Positions 1-13,651 are shown, counted from the stretch's first letter. The stretch is DNA of 64,000 bases from Cryptomeria japonica (GCF_030272615.1 NC_081414.1:664218938-664282937); one strand, 5' to 3'. Numbers and translations are program-made. The notes: generated by a model not told the origin, from the sequence alone.

Positions 1-1062
<1,062 letters not shown>

Positions 1063-3600
1063 ATTAAAAATATTGCATATCGGATATTTTCCACTATCTG
1101 TTATGCTTTGGCTTTTGCCATGGCTACATGTATTGACATCTAGGCCAACCAAAAAGTCAACGCAGATTTTTCACATCTTTGGGAAAATGGAAAACGCATT
1201 TTTTTCATATCATCACTTTTTGGCCCCTCATGATCCTGCACATACCCTTATTTGAATGATTCAGTTATCAACCCTCATTCTTCTTTTTTCATTCATTGTG
1301 CAAAAATAAGATTTAACTCAAATGGGAATTAGGTAGCTAGAAAACCAACCCTTACTAAAGGACCATTAGTATTAATGATACCATAAACAATTCGGATTAT
1401 AATTAATGTAATACTTGACCTATCCTTGAAATAGATCAACAATATTAATGAAATCCTATTTATGTAATTTAAGGTCTTTCTTTTACCATTTAGAATAATG
1501 ATTACAAGATAGTCATGTTTCCTCTTTTCTCAATATTTTCATAACGAATAATTGTGTGTCTCATCTTAAGTATGTATGTGGCATCATCCTTATAAACCGT
1601 TGAGGAGTAATACAGGACATTTTGGAGTTAAAATCCAAGGGGCAATAAATCCTCCTTGGATTAATAATCTAATAAGATAATTATTTAAAAACTTGCATCC
1701 GCTAGCGAAACCATAGAAAACCCAATAGGGCTTGGATGTATGTAATTATTTAATTAGATGTTATCATATTTTATTTTGATACATGGGTCAAGGGTGACAT
1801 GATCATAGAACTAAGTCATAGTTGGTATAGGTAAACAAACAAGAGGCCAACATGGACCCTTTTTCTTTATGAGCTTCTATTTAATATGGAAATAGAAGCT
1901 CTCAAGTTTAGGCATGAAAACTAAGAACTAAACCCATTTCACACCAATTTCATTAAAAGAATAATAAAGTCAATAGATTCAACCTCAATCTTATTAGGAA
2001 GAGGTTTGAATGAAAACTAAATTATATTTCTTTTGATTGAGTTGAAAATAATTACTTGAAAGGATGCAAATTTAGTGTTAGGAACTAGGATAGAAGGTAC
2101 ATCTATGAATTAGCAACTTGAATTGATTGTACTATATGATACTGAAATAGAAGCTTCACAACAAGTATAGAAATGAGCAGAGAGTATAGAGGTGCACTTG
2201 TGTCTAGAGTTTGGAGCTAATTTCACTAGATAGGGTCGCCTAGAGCACCTTGGTCTTCCAAATTCTTGCATACCAACCTATATTTGTGGTCTTGATACCT
2301 AAACTACATGCCTATCAAATTTGGAGTTGTTTCTCAAGGATACGGTTTCTCAAAGTACCCTTGTCTAGACAAGGGCACCCCAAGCACCCTTGTCTGGGGT
2401 GTCCCTATCCTAACTTCGTGTGGTGTTCTGCTATGTCTATTGAATTTCTCTTGATCATCCTCTCTCTGTTGGATACTTGTAGTTGCACATAGGCAAAGAA
2501 AAATTGTGTTTAGGTGGCTTACAAGGTTTTTGCCTAGGTCAAAACCTAGGTTTGGAATTAACCCTTGAATTGAATTGAAATGATTGATTGAATTGATTAT
2601 ACCTTCAATTGATTAAGCAATGTCCTTAGGATAATTTTTCCATGTGTTGATGCAACAACATGAAAAATCACATTAAATCCATCATGAAATTATAATTGAA
2701 ACAAATTGAAGATGCCTTGATATAGTTTGTTGCTCCTTGAATCAGTTCCACTCTTAAACTATTTATCTTAGATTGAAGCTTGTAGATGCAAGAATGTGTG
2801 TATGATAGATCATAAAATTAATTGAGAGGGTACCTTATATAGAGATTTCATAATAAAATCACCTTTAGGCTAACTTAGAATCTTTTTTTTTTGCACGGAG
2901 CTAGATGTAAATAGGATAGGACTACCTTATTATCCTCTCTCAATTCAAGGAAAAAAGTGACAAGTCGGGATGCCCAAGGCATCTTAATCTTGAAAATTTT
3001 AGCCCAACATTTTAGGGATGCTAGATAATAGTGTTTTAATGCTAAAAATAAGTTTGTATGGCAATATATAATGTTTAGATGAGCGAAACATGTATTGAGA
3101 TTTGAAATGGGGCAAATATTTGTAATAAATATGAAAAATAAAAAGTAAAAGGGCACACCTAGAATTAAGGGCCCAAATAATAAACTGGAATAAGACACAA
3201 TATTAAATTAAATATTAATATTAACCAATAAAGGTCCTATAATGCATAGAGGAATGGGAAGTATTAAAATGAGTGCTAGGAGAGAGTGAAATTGGACACC
3301 CTAATTAAAGGTGTACAATTTATGATGCTACAACGTCCCAACATGGGTAGCAACCACAAAGAAACTATTTGGGATAATTACTATAGAAAGTAGTGTGTAC
3401 CCACTATATAAATTACATCAAACCTAGTTAGAAACTAGAGCTACATAGACCTTGATCCCATTTGGAAGCAATGTATGTAGACATTCTAGGGATGGAGTGT
3501 GTTGAAAGGAAACTTGTAGCCATACATATAACAATTTCCACATAACCCAATTAAGAAATCAAGAAAATAAACAATTAGAATACATATGCGAAGAATAGTT
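1063..3600. other. Intergenic, with a possible decayed LTR
   Basis: No coding domain recognised. Between about 2520 and 2870 the order of short motifs (a 'ggtttggaattaaccc'-like block, then 'ccttaggataa', then 'ccttatatagag') parallels the D-family LTR at 49490-49830 ('ggttttggaattaacc', 'gttctaaggatg', 'gtttatatac'). This suggests an old, highly diverged minus-oriented LTR. Its ends could not be found. The 107-codon ORF at 2875-3198 is low-complexity and not supported. Confidence 0.3.
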
Positions 3601-4706
3601 TGTTGCAAATGTTAAGTTGATGATGTGTTAGTATGGTTGTCATTGATGTCAACATACCGATTCTCTGTTTCAATGATTTGTTTGTACTCCACATTTCTGA
3701 TTTGTTTCCATGAATTTTTGGTATGTTGTTGGATGTTGCCTTGGGATGTCATTATTATGTTTTGGTGCTCTGAAATTTGTGCTCCAAAAGCATACACGGT
3801 GATGATGATGCTTGATAGTGTTTGTCGTGCTCCACATATCTTTGTATTTTCAGTTTTGATGATGATATGTTGGATTTATGTTGTTCATATCTTTGTCTTT
3901 GTTATTTTGATTTGAGACATGATGATGCACTCTGAAGACATGGTTACATATGTGTTCATTCTAGGTCCAGACAATCTTGAATGTTCTATTTTTTCTCCGA
4001 TGATTGTGGCATGTGGATAACGTGTTGTTTTGGTCAATAAAGTGCATTTTGGTGTGGTCCACTTTTCATTCCTTTCCACCGTAGGAATGTTTAGTGTAGA
4101 CCTATTTCAAATTATGTTTTGGTAAATTCTTTGGCCAACTTTGGAGACTTCTTATTTCAAGAGATTAGTATAAATAAAGGATGATTGTAATGAATAAATA
4201 TAGATGAAAGTGGATTAAAAAAGAAAATATGTCTCTTGTTGATGCCAATTTGTGTAAGGTTGTGTGTGGTTGAGGTTGAGAAATGTGGTAGTGCATTGAT
4301 GTTGTTAGGTACCGAAGGAAGCGAACCAAAGGTCTCTTTCAGCATTGCATCTTAGTAGCAGTTGTGCTTTAGTGGTGGATTCTTTCTTTTTCCTTCTTCT
4401 TCTAGGCAGTGAGCCCTTTTCTAGTGGTCTTAGCCGAGCAGTGAGCCCACTTGCAGTAAGCATTCTAGAAGTGAGACACCCTTTATAAAAATCAATTTAA
4501 TAGATGTCACCCTAACAAGTGTTTTATACTAGAGAATTAGCATTCTTCATGGTTTTTCCCTTCTTGGGTTTTCCATGTCAAATCCAGTGTTTCATGTGTG
4601 TGCTCTCTCATGCTTATATCAATTTGTGGTTAAGTTTTAGTGGAATAAGAAAATTTTAATTGACAATTGATTCACCCCCCGTCTTAGTTGTTTGCAATAT
4701 TCAATA
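3601..4706 (+). repeat. 5' LTR of Copia element A
   Basis: Starts TGTTGCAAATG and ends ..ATATTCAATA, where the 3' LTR has ..ATATTCAACA. It is followed after AT by the primer-binding site. It matches 14250-15379 along its length with many substitutions and small indels. Phrases such as 'gtcattgatgtcaacat' near the start and 'cacccccc.tcttagttgt' near the end are shared with the other Copia LTRs in the window. Confidence 0.9.
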
Positions 4707-4708
4707 AT

Positions 4709-4720
4709 TGGTATCAGAGC
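4709..4720 (+). other. Primer-binding site of element A (initiator tRNA-Met type)
   Basis: TGGTATCAGAGC lies two bases after the 5' LTR. This is the usual primer site of plant Copia elements, complementary to the 3' end of initiator methionine tRNA, where minus-strand DNA synthesis starts. Confidence 0.93.
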
Positions 4721-4735
4721 TTTGGTTCCTAGAAA

Positions 4736-5779
4736 GTGAGACTAACCACTCGAGGAGATATAATTGCACATAAATTGACTATTCCTAATTTTGAAGGATC
4801 TGACTATAACTTCTGGAGAGAGAAGATGAGAGGATATTTGAATTCTCTGAGTTACAAGAGTTGGAAAGATATGGAGACTGAGTATGTGAGGCTGACAAAT
4901 GAACCTACTACCCCAAATGAGATTGAAGCCTATGAAGAAAATGAACAAGAAAGGTATGCTATCTTTAATGTCCTATCTAAAACTAAATTGGTGAAGGTTG
5001 TTACATTAGATACTACTTATGAAGTCTGGGAAATATTAAAAAACATTTATGAAGGAAATGACAAAGTTAAACTAGCTAAGATGCAGACTCCTAAAGGCGG
5101 ATATGAGAACTTAAGGATGGAAGAAGGTGAAGACATAACAAGTTATTTTCAGAAGGTTGAAAGTGCAGTGAATGAGATCAAAGATCTTGGCAACACCTTG
5201 GATGATAAGTATGTGATAGAAAAGATTATGAGGACTTAATCAGAGTGTTACAATGACAATATTTCAACCATTGAAGAAATTTATGATCCATCTAAGTTCA
5301 CCAAGGAACAATTGTATGGCACTTTGACTACATTCAAGATGAGGAAGTTTGGCAAAGAAAAAGCAAGAACTGAGATAACATTTAAAGCCACAAAAGCTAC
5401 AAATGAAAGCCTAGATGAAATGGAAGCAAACTTTGTAAGAAAACTGAAGAGAGGAACTGACAAGTATAAAGGTATGTTACCTCTTAAATGTTTTAAGTGT
5501 GAAAAGATTGGTCATTATGCATCTAGATGTTCGAAGAGAGGAACAAAACAAAATTTTAAAGAAAACAAAGGAAAATTCAATAAGAAAGCCTACTATGTTA
5601 AAGATGATGCTGGTATTTCAAATGATGAGTCAGATTATGAAGATGATGACTATTTATTCTTGGTAGAAAAATATGAATCTAAACCTAGAGATAATAAAGA
5701 GATATCTTTGAAAAGTAATAGTAAGATTATAGAAATTGTTGCTTCATCATTTCGTGTTAGAAGAGATAGAAATGAATAG
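4736..5779 (+). pseudogene. Gag of Copia element A (broken)
   Basis: Capsid-like polyprotein region. The first open part (4736-5239) carries the Copia Gag start pattern (..LTIPNFEGSDYNFWREKM..) and the helical UBN2-type region (YEGNDKVKLAKMQ..). A TAA at about 5237 breaks the frame, and a second open part (5312-5779) continues to a CCHC zinc knuckle, CFKCEKIGHYASRC, at about 5489-5530, followed by an acidic stretch. The knuckle binds RNA during packaging. The first Met at 4736 may not be the ancestral start. In a working element this would continue into protease; here a TAG at 5777-5779 stops it. Confidence 0.85.
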
Positions 5780-7209
5780 TTGATTCGTAGTGGATATTCA
5801 AATCATATGACTGGTGAAAAAAGTAAGTTTGTAAAACTTGAAAAGTATGATGGTGGTTTTGTTAGATTCAGGGATGATCAGACTACACAGATTGTTGGAA
5901 TAGGTTCTATTACTTTTGATGGAAAACATAACACTGACAATGTATACTATGTGAAAGGATTACATCATAATCTCTTAAGTGTTAGACAAATGTGTGAGAA
6001 TGTTTATAATGTTATCTTTTAGGATGATGGTTGTGAGATTAGAAAGAGGTCTAGAACTATTATTGTTGCAGGAAAAAGGACAAGAGGGAACATGTATCAA
6101 TTGGAGGTTGCTACAGGGCATTGTCTATTATCTTAGATCAATGAAAATTGGCTATGGCACCAAAGGATCTGTCACATCAACTTTGACAATTTGATGAATA
6201 TTAGTTTGACAAGAGTTGTGAGAGATTTACCAAAACTAACTAAACCCGATAACAATGTTTGCAGAGAATGTCAAGTGGGAAAATAGACAAAGGGAACATT
6301 CAGATGAAAAGAATAATCTTCTATAGAACTATTAGATTTGATGCACACAAACTTATGCAGTCCTAATAGAACAAGGAGTTTACAAGGTGAGAGGTATTTC
6401 ATGCTCTCAATTGATTATCATTCCAAAATGACTTGGGTTGTATTTCTAAGAGAGAAGTCAGAAGCATTAGAAAATTTTAAGATATTCAAAGCTAGAGTTG
6501 AAAATGAAGTTGATAGAAGAATTAAATGCTTAAGATTTGATAGAGGAGAGTTTGTTTCTGATGAATTTGACACTTTTTGTGAGAAATATGGAATTAGGAG
6601 ATATTTGTCTACTCCTATGACACCATAGCATAATAGTGTAATGGAAAGAATGAACATGACTATACAAGAGGCAGCAAGAACTATGATCAATGAAGAAAAT
6701 CTACCAGAATTTAATTGAAAAGGAGCAATACATACTGTAGTATACACACTCAATAGAGTTCTATTCTCAAATAAATTTGGGAAGACATCATTTGAGTAGT
6801 TATAGAATGGGAGGATTCCATTAATGAAATACTTCAAAGTTTTTGGAAGTAAATGCTACATCTAGAGAGATGAAGGAATTCTTGGAAAGTTTGACAACAA
6901 AGAAGATGAAGGTATATTCCTAATATATTCTACAAAGAGAAAGGCTTATCGATGTTACAATAAGAGATTGAATAAACTTGTTGAAAGTGAAAATGTGAGG
7001 TTTGATGAAAACATTTCCAAAGATTTTGGTATACAAATAGGATATGAATCTAATGAGCCCACAAGAAGAGAAGGAGAGGAGAAGAATACAGAAGAAGATG
7101 ACTAGAAAGAAACTCAAGTTTTTCTATCAATTGTATCAAAAAATCTAAGGTATGTACATAAGAGTCACTCTGAGAACCAAATTATAGGAGACAAAAATAG
7201 AGGTTTTAT
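5780..7209 (+). pseudogene. Protease and integrase of Copia element A (broken)
   Basis: At 5780 the protease region reads LIRSGYSNHMTG, where the family has a D-S-G catalytic triad, so the aspartate is lost. The glycine-rich protease body follows (..VGIGSITFDGKHNTDNVYYV..). Around 6150-6290 is the integrase HHCC zinc finger (HQRICHI..CRECQVGK). From 6338 the integrase core is visible (LMHTNLCSPNRT, LRFDRGEFVSDEF), with the later ..NSVMERMN.. glutamate motif just after a TAG at 6626-6628 where the family has glutamine. Further stops occur up to element B, which interrupts the linker before reverse transcriptase. The protein cannot be functional. Confidence 0.85.
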
Positions 7210-7827
7210 TGTTAGACAATTCAAATAACCAGAAGACAACTAAGAGGGGGGGGAAGAGTCAAGTCGGCAACCATATAATAAACTGATTACATAATTACAA
7301 ACCATGGCAACCTTAAATAATATCAATACATAAGACATCCTGGAAATATATCAATAGGTCCTATCCACACGTTACATTAAATTCAGTCCATAACCTAGAT
7401 CAACTGGGACCCATTATAGTTCCACATGCCATAGCAATGATCTCCATCTGCCAAGTCTCAAACATGATCACCATCAGCATTCTAAAACTCCACCAAAAGT
7501 TACACCAATACCACTTATGCAATTCATCAAAGATCTCCATCAAAAGCTCTGACGGTGAAACCCTCGCTGGAACCAGAAACTAATCTTCTAAGCAAGAAGG
7601 ATAGCATCCGATAACTAGACCAAAACCAACTAACCAAATTTGGGCATGAGTATCATGAACAAGCCAATTCCATCACCATACTATACCGGAGCCTACCAGA
7701 TCATGTCGGATCCAAGTTACCCAGAAACCACTCAACCTATCGGGACCAGAAGGGTGTCATTAAAGCATCCAAACAGCTAGTGTTGGCATCAATGCAACAC
7801 ATAATCAATTCCACCAAATGGCCAACA
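7210..7827 (-). repeat. 3' LTR of Copia element B (internally deleted)
   Basis: On the plus strand it begins TGTTAGACAATTC and ends GGCCAACA, and it matches 12495-13651. It lacks the segment corresponding to about 12530-13135, replaced by a direct join next to a run of eight or more G. It contains the last 57 bases that the other LTR has lost. Confidence 0.9.
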
Positions 7828-7840
7828 ATCTCCCCCTTTA
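7828..7840 (-). other. Polypurine tract of element B
   Basis: The plus strand reads atctccccctttag, so the minus strand reads AAAGGGGGAGAT immediately before the LTR. This is the classic Copia plus-strand priming site. Confidence 0.88.
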
Positions 7841-8149
7841 GCATTGATGGCAACACTAGATGTGAAAAACATCTACGTACCAAGAAATGCCAAACAAGTC
7901 TCCCCTTGTAAATAATATCTTTATAAAGCTCTGAATATCACTAACTCTCCCTTCCTTTTCTTTTTCACTTTCATTTTCTTATTCACATCAATATCATTCC
8001 CCCTTTGACATCAATACTAGAAATCTGACAAAAATATCAAAGCAAAAACATAAACCACTGAATCACAAAGCTGACTACTCCCCCTGAGCGATAGCATCCC
8101 ACATCAGTGTCAGAATGAATAGTATCTCTGATAATGCATGTCAGAATAA

Positions 8150-9781
8150 TGCCAAACTGTATCAATCAAGTCTCTACTAGAGGGGCAGAAACTCCCAATC
8201 TATCTCTCAAGTACTCAAATGATTCATTGGACAAAGGTTTAGTGAAAATATATGCAATCTGCTCTTTAGTGTTCACATAAACTAGTCTAACATTGTTTGC
8301 TTCCACCTTCTCCTTCATAAAGTTATACTTGATAGATATGTTCTTTGTTTTAGAATGAAATAGCGGATTCTTTGATATATCAATAGCAGCAAAGTTATCT
8401 ATGCATCACAATCCACCTTTATATCCTTCAACATTTGCTTCATCCATAACACTTGTGTAAAGTTAGTGGCAGCAGCAACATACTCAGCTTCAGTAGTAGA
8501 TAAAGAAGTACATGACTATTTCTTGTTGATCCATGAAACCAACTTCTTTCCAAGAAAGAAAGCTCCACCAGAAGTACTTTTCCGATCATCAACATCTCCA
8601 GCCCAATCAACGTCTGTATATGCACATAAAGTAAAGTTATCATCCTTAGGGTACCACAAGCCATATTCTGATGTACCTTGCAAGCATCTAAAAATCCTTT
8701 TCACTTCCATCTCATGACTTTCTCTAGGATCACTCTGAAATCTTGAAACAATATAAATAACATTCATAATGTCAGGCCTAGTCTGAATCAAAGAAAGCAG
8801 ACCTCCAATCATAGATTTGTATCTTGTAGGATTTATCGGTGCAGAAACATATTTTCTTGTCAATTTCTCACTTGTAACCATAGGAGTACTTACCAGTTTA
8901 GAATCTCCCATACCAAATTTTTTCAACAATTCTTTAGCATATTTAGTTTGACATATGAAAATACCTTTGTCAGTTTGAGTAATTTGCAAACCTAAGAAAA
9001 ATTTCATCTCACCAATCATAGACATCTCAAATTCTTTCTCCATATTCTTAGGAAATTCTATGCCTAACTTATCTTCACCTCCAAAAATAATTTCATCAAT
9101 AAATACTTCAATAATTAGTATATCATCATCAATGATTTTATAATATAAATTATTGTCAACACTTCCCCTAGTAAAACCAAGCTTCAAAGGATATTTATCT
9201 AACGTTGCATACCAAGCTCTAGGTGCTTGTTTTAATCCATATAAAGCTTTCCTTAGCCTACAAACCATATATGTATCATCTGATAGTGAAAACCCATCAG
9301 TTTTCTCAATATAAACTTCCTCATCAAGATCCCCATTCAAAAATGCACATTTAACATCCATCTGATAAACCTTGTAGTTTTTATAAGCAGCATAGGCAAG
9401 AAATAATCTTATAGCTTCAATCCTAGCTATAGGTGCAAAAGTCTCTCCATAATCAATTCCTTCCTTCTGAGAATATCCTTTACAAACCAATCTATCCTTA
9501 TTCCTTATAACTTGACCATCATTTAATTTATTCCTAAAATCCCATTTAGTTCCAATACCATTCTTATTTTTAGGTTGGGGAACCAAGGTCCATGTGTTAT
9601 TTTTCTCAATCTGATCTAATTCTTCTTCCATAGCTTTCAACCAATATTCATCTTTACATGCCTCAATTACTGATATCGGTTCAACTTGTGAAATTAAACA
9701 CACCTCATTAGTTTCCAGTCTTATTTTTGTCATCACTCCATTGCTTTTATCCCCAATGATCTGATCTTCTAAATGATTCAA
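8150..9781 (-). pseudogene. Reverse transcriptase-RNase H of Copia element B
   Basis: The 421-codon open part (8516-9781) contains the Copia reverse transcriptase: [19 protein letters not shown] near residue 50, [38 protein letters not shown], and [12 protein letters not shown] near residue 185. The catalytic box, normally Y-V-D-D, reads [10 protein letters not shown] here, so the second aspartate is gone. The RNase H part ([20 protein letters not shown]) runs to a stop at 8516-8518, and its remainder (..TTEAEYVAAAT..) is readable downstream to about 8150 with frame changes. In an active element this enzyme copies genomic RNA into DNA; here it cannot. Confidence 0.9.
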
Positions 9782-9789
9782 TCTTACAT

Positions 9790-10800
9790 ACCTAGGAGTC
9801 TTCTAACTTTCTGTTCCTCTTCCCTGTTCTTTAGTTACTGTAGAATTCTCTAATGTTTTCGGAGTAACTAGTTCAACTCTCTGTTCTGGTAAAGGTGCTA
9901 CCAATTCAGATATAATCATTTCCATTGTCGGTTCCTTCGCATAAACTTTGATTTGACTTTTGTTCAGCTCATCTACTTTAACATTATAACTCTCCACAAT
10001 TCTCTTCAATCTCTTGTTATAACATCTATATGCTTTGCTTTCATTAGAATTACCAAGAAATATTCCTTCATCACATCTAGGATCAAATTTCCCAATAATA
10101 TCATCTCTCCTGACATAACATTTACTACCAAAAATTTTGAAATACTTAACTATAGGTGTATTGTCAAACTATAATTCATAAGGTGTCTTATCGGTTTCTC
10201 CTTTGATATGTACTATGTTGAATGTATAAACTGCTATGCTCACTGCTTTTCTCTAGTAGATATCAGGTAGACTAGCTTCCATCATCATTGTTCTAGCAGC
10301 ATCCAAGATAGTTATGTTCTTTCTTTCCATAACTCCATTTTGCTGAGGTGTTCGGGGAGCAGAAAATTGTCTTCTTATACCATGATTGTCACAAAAATTA
10401 TTAAACTCACTGGATGTGAATTCTCTACCATGGTCTGATCTCAAACATTTAATCTTCAATCTTGTCTCAATTTCCACTTTATCCTTAAAGATTTTAAACT
10501 TTTCAAATGCTTCAGATTTTTGTTTTAGAAAAGTAAACCACATCATTCTAGAATAATCATCAAAGATTAGCATGAAATATCTATCACCTTGAAAACTTTT
10601 AACTCTATCAGGTCCACACAAATCAGTATGAATAAGATCAAGAACATCGTTTGATTTATCTTGTATACTCCTAAAAGAGGTTGTGACCTGTTTACCCATT
10701 TGACATTCTTTACATACCGGATTATAAGGCTTCATAATCTTAGGTATATCCCTAACTGCCTTAGTTGAATTGATATGTACAATGCAATCAAAATTCACAT
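9790..10800 (-). pseudogene. Integrase of Copia element B
   Basis: Within 10253-10798 the zinc-finger end (NPVCKECQMGKQ) is followed by the DDE core: DLIHTDLCGPD (first Asp), LRSDHGREFTSSEF (second Asp) and PQQNGVMERKN (Glu), so all three catalytic residues are present. A stop after SLPDIY at 10253-10255 cuts the protein. The C-terminal linker continues in pieces to about 9800, including a serine/threonine-rich fragment at 9803-10009. Integrase joins the element's DNA to the chromosome. Multiple breaks make this copy inactive. Confidence 0.88.
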
Positions 10801-11256
10801 GACATAGCCTTTTATGCCATAGCCAAATCTCATTAATCTATGTAATCAAACATGTCTTCTCACCGGAATTCAAATGAAATATATTAGCTTTTGTTTGTGT
10901 ACTGGTTGCAATCTCCAAGCTAGATCTATTAATGATTTTGCATTTTCCATCCTTGAATTGGAATTGAAATCCCTTATCTACCAATTGTCTACACTCAAAA
11001 GATTATGCCTCAAACCTTCAACATAATAAACATTGTTAGTATTGTTCTTACCATCCAGTGATATAGTTCCTTTTCCTTTGATCATACATTCCTTGCCATC
11101 TACAAATCTAACTAGACCACCATCAAATTCTTGCAAAAATAGAAACTTCCCTTTATCTCCAGTAATATGATGTGAACAACCACTGTCAATCACCCATTCA
11201 TCCTTGTCTTCAATTTTAGTAGCAAGTGCCTTCTCTTCAGGTACATTCTCTTCCAA
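10801..11256 (-). pseudogene. Protease and pre-integrase region of Copia element B
   Basis: The open part 10978-11256 contains WVIDSGCSHHITG with the intact D-S-G active site of the retroviral-type aspartic protease, followed by GGLVRFVDGKECMIKGKGTI and the family phrase VYYVEGLRHNLLSV. The reading frame ends at 10978, and the pre-integrase segment to 10801 survives only in fragments. The protease would cut the Gag-Pol precursor. Confidence 0.85.
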
Positions 11257-11295
11257 TGCCGGATTTTCCTTGATAGCCAGGAATACCCATTCCTT

Positions 11296-11431
11296 CCCAT
11301 TGTAGGATCCACTAGCAAAGTCTTATGTCGGTTCATCATGAGAATCAGTAATGCCTTCCTCATCCCATTGTAGGATCCACTAGCAGAGTCTTCTGTCGGT
11401 TCATCATGAGAATCAGTAATGCCTTCCTCAT
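11296..11431 (-). repeat. 68-bp tandem duplication inside element B
   Basis: Two head-to-tail copies (11296-11363 and 11364-11431) start 'cccattgtaggatccactag' and differ at only a couple of positions. The 68-bp unit is not a multiple of three, so the duplication itself shifts the reading frame between the zinc knuckle and protease. Confidence 0.9.
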
Positions 11432-11544
11432 CCGCTATGTAGCATGATTTGTCTCTTTTTTTCTTGTATTTATACTTTTTCTGATATCCAGGGTTGGGCT
11501 TAAATGATCTTCTAACTCTTTCTTCAAATCTTGAATTTCTTTCA

Positions 11545-12436
11545 GGACATCTAGATGCAAAATGACCAATCTTATTACATGCAAAACATTTAAAAGGTGT
11601 TTTTCTTCATACTTACTTCTTGCCAGTCCTTTCGGTAATCTTCTAGAAAATAGTGCTTCAAGTTGCTTAAACTCATAATCTTATTTCTTCATATCTTCTA
11701 ATTCCTTTTCATACAAAGCTTTCCATTGTTCCTTACCGGTTATAGATGTAGATGCATGAAAAGAAGGTTCAGTCTTCGCAGCTCCAGAAGGTCCAAATTC
11801 TTCAAGCTCAAAAGCATATAGTTTCCCAACCAAAGTATCTTTGTTGACATATGTATTAGCCATTTTTCTCAATTTATTAATAGCATTAGCCTTCATTTTG
11901 TAAGTCGGTGGTAGGGCACTCGGGACTTTAGAAACAATTTCATCTTCGCTCATAGTTCCACCACAAAATTGAATTCCCATAACAATCTCATTTACCCTTT
12001 CCATGAATGCAGTAATCCTTTCATCTTCTTCCATCTTCAAGTTTTCATATCTCACCCGGTAACCATCAAGTTTAGCAATCTTTACTGTAGGGTCACCTTC
12101 ATTAAGAGTCTTCAACTTATCCCATATAGCCTTTCCAGATGATTTGTCGATTAATCCCATTATTTGTTGATCAGAAAGTGCACACAAGAGGGCTTCTCTT
12201 GCTCTGCAATCATTCCCAAGCTCCTTGTCCAAGTTTGCCGAAGGAGGACTGTCAGATCCTGAATTATAGGGTGTGATAAAATTCTCTGTGATCTCCCAAA
12301 TCTCCTTTCCAAGACATCTTAGATGAGTCTCCATCTGAATCTTCCATTCTGTGTAATTTTCTCCATCAAGCCTCAAAATATCCCTTTGAAAGATAGCTCC
12401 AGAAGAACTAGATGAAATTGAATTGTTAGTCGCCAT
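11545..12436 (-). pseudogene. Gag of Copia element B
   Basis: The 251-codon open part 11681-12436 starts MATNNSISSSSSGAIFQRD, shortly downstream of the primer site, a normal start for this family. It shows the Gag pattern LDGENYTEWKIQMETHLRCL (residues about 24-43), DQQIMGLIDKSSGKAIWDKL and VKIAKLDGYRVRYENLKMEE. After the stop at 11681, the CCHC knuckle CFACNKIGHFASRC is readable near 11560-11605 in another frame, so at least one frameshift separates it. Gag forms the particle in which reverse transcription occurs. Confidence 0.88.
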
Positions 12437-12480
12437 AGGATCTTCCTCAAGCGGTTAAGCTTTCTGCAGAGAGGACCAAA

Positions 12481-12492
12481 GCTCTGATACCA
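12481..12492 (-). other. Primer-binding site of element B
   Basis: The plus strand gctctgatacca is the reverse complement of TGGTATCAGAGC. It lies two bases inside the 5' LTR, the initiator tRNA-Met primer site shared with element A. Confidence 0.93.
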
Positions 12493-12494
12493 AT

Positions 12495-13651
12495 TGTTAG
12501 ATAGTTTAAATAACTAGAAGACAAATGAGAGGGGGTGGTGATTTAGTTGTCATGGATTACCGAAACCATTAGCAATTTAAACTTTAATACTGGAATCCAA
12601 AACATTAATACTGGAATAGCAGATAAGATAATTAAGCATAAACAATAATCACAGAATAAATGCCATCCACATAAAACCAATATTTATACATGGAAAACCT
12701 GATAAAGGGAAAAACCACTGTGGGAAGCCTACCCACAGTCAGATAATACTTCTGCATTAAGTATGTGAATTACAATTGAGGGGCCTGCACTTGCACTTGC
12801 AAAAAGGCCAATAGCCTAGAGCATACTACTCATCACAAAAGGAGCCTCACTGACTACATAGAAATCCAAACTACAATCTGGAGAAGTGTTGAACTATAAA
12901 AGATAGCATCTCCTATGCCTGAGTACAGTTCCGGTTAAGCTCAATACTAGATGACTAAATCCTCTTATATAAGTCCAATTCGATCTTCAATAATCGACCA
13001 ACTACTCTTCCTGAATGATATTACATTATTCACACATTGCATTCCTTGACCATGACCTCTAATAATAAACATGATAATCTACAATGAGATCTTACATCTA
13101 TATATACAAACCCTCGACCATAAACAAGCAGGTCGACTACCAGATAATAAAATGATTACATAATTACAAACCATGCCAGCCTTAAATGATATCAACACAT
13201 AAGATATCCTGGAAATACATCAATAGGTCTTATCCACACATTACATTAAAGTTGGTCCATAGCCTAGATCAACCAGGACCTAGTATAGATCCACACGCCA
13301 TAGAAATGATCTCCATCCACCAAGTCTCAAACATGATCACCATCAGCATCCTAAAACTCCACCAAAAGCTGCACCAAAACCACATATGCAATTCGTCAAA
13401 GATCTCCATCAAAAGCTCTTCTAGTGAAACCCTCACCGGAACCAAAAACCAATCTTCTAAGCAAGCAGGATAGCATTTGATCATGAGATCAAAACCAACT
13501 GACCAAATATGAGCATGAGTATCATGAACAAGCCAATTCCATCACCAGACTATACCGGAGCCTACCAGATAGTTTCGAATCCAAGTTACCAGAAACCACT
13601 CAATCTACCAGGACCACAAGGGTGTCGATAAAGCATCCAAACAACTAGTGT
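12495..13651 (-). repeat. 5' LTR of Copia element B (outer end lost)
   Basis: Begins TGTTAGATAG on the plus strand and matches the 3' LTR up to 'aactagtgt', then passes straight into element A coding sequence at 13652. A TATA-like palindrome (cttatataag, 12963-12972) lies in a position suitable for the element promoter. Near 12710 it holds 'ccactgtgggaagcctaccc', also seen inverted in the solo LTR at 15850-17193, so the two families are related. Confidence 0.88.

Larger units (their letters stand above)
7210..13651 (-). mobile_element. Copia element B, nested in element A
   Basis: Ty1/Copia LTR retrotransposon on the minus strand, inserted into element A between its integrase and reverse transcriptase. 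Reading leftwards: 5' LTR 13651-12495, primer site 12492-12481, Gag, CCHC knuckle, protease, integrase, reverse transcriptase, RNase H, purine tract about 7840-7828, 3' LTR 7827-7210. The 5' LTR has lost about 57 outer bases, so the right target-site copy is gone; the left flank is tttat (7205-7209). The 3' LTR has an internal deletion of roughly 600 bp relative to the 5' LTR. Several ORFs are long, but stops and an altered catalytic box show it is inactive. Confidence 0.92.

Noticed and set aside
2875-3198. 107-codon minus-strand ORF
   Set aside because: Low-complexity hydrophobic translation of AT-rich DNA, with no motif or context.
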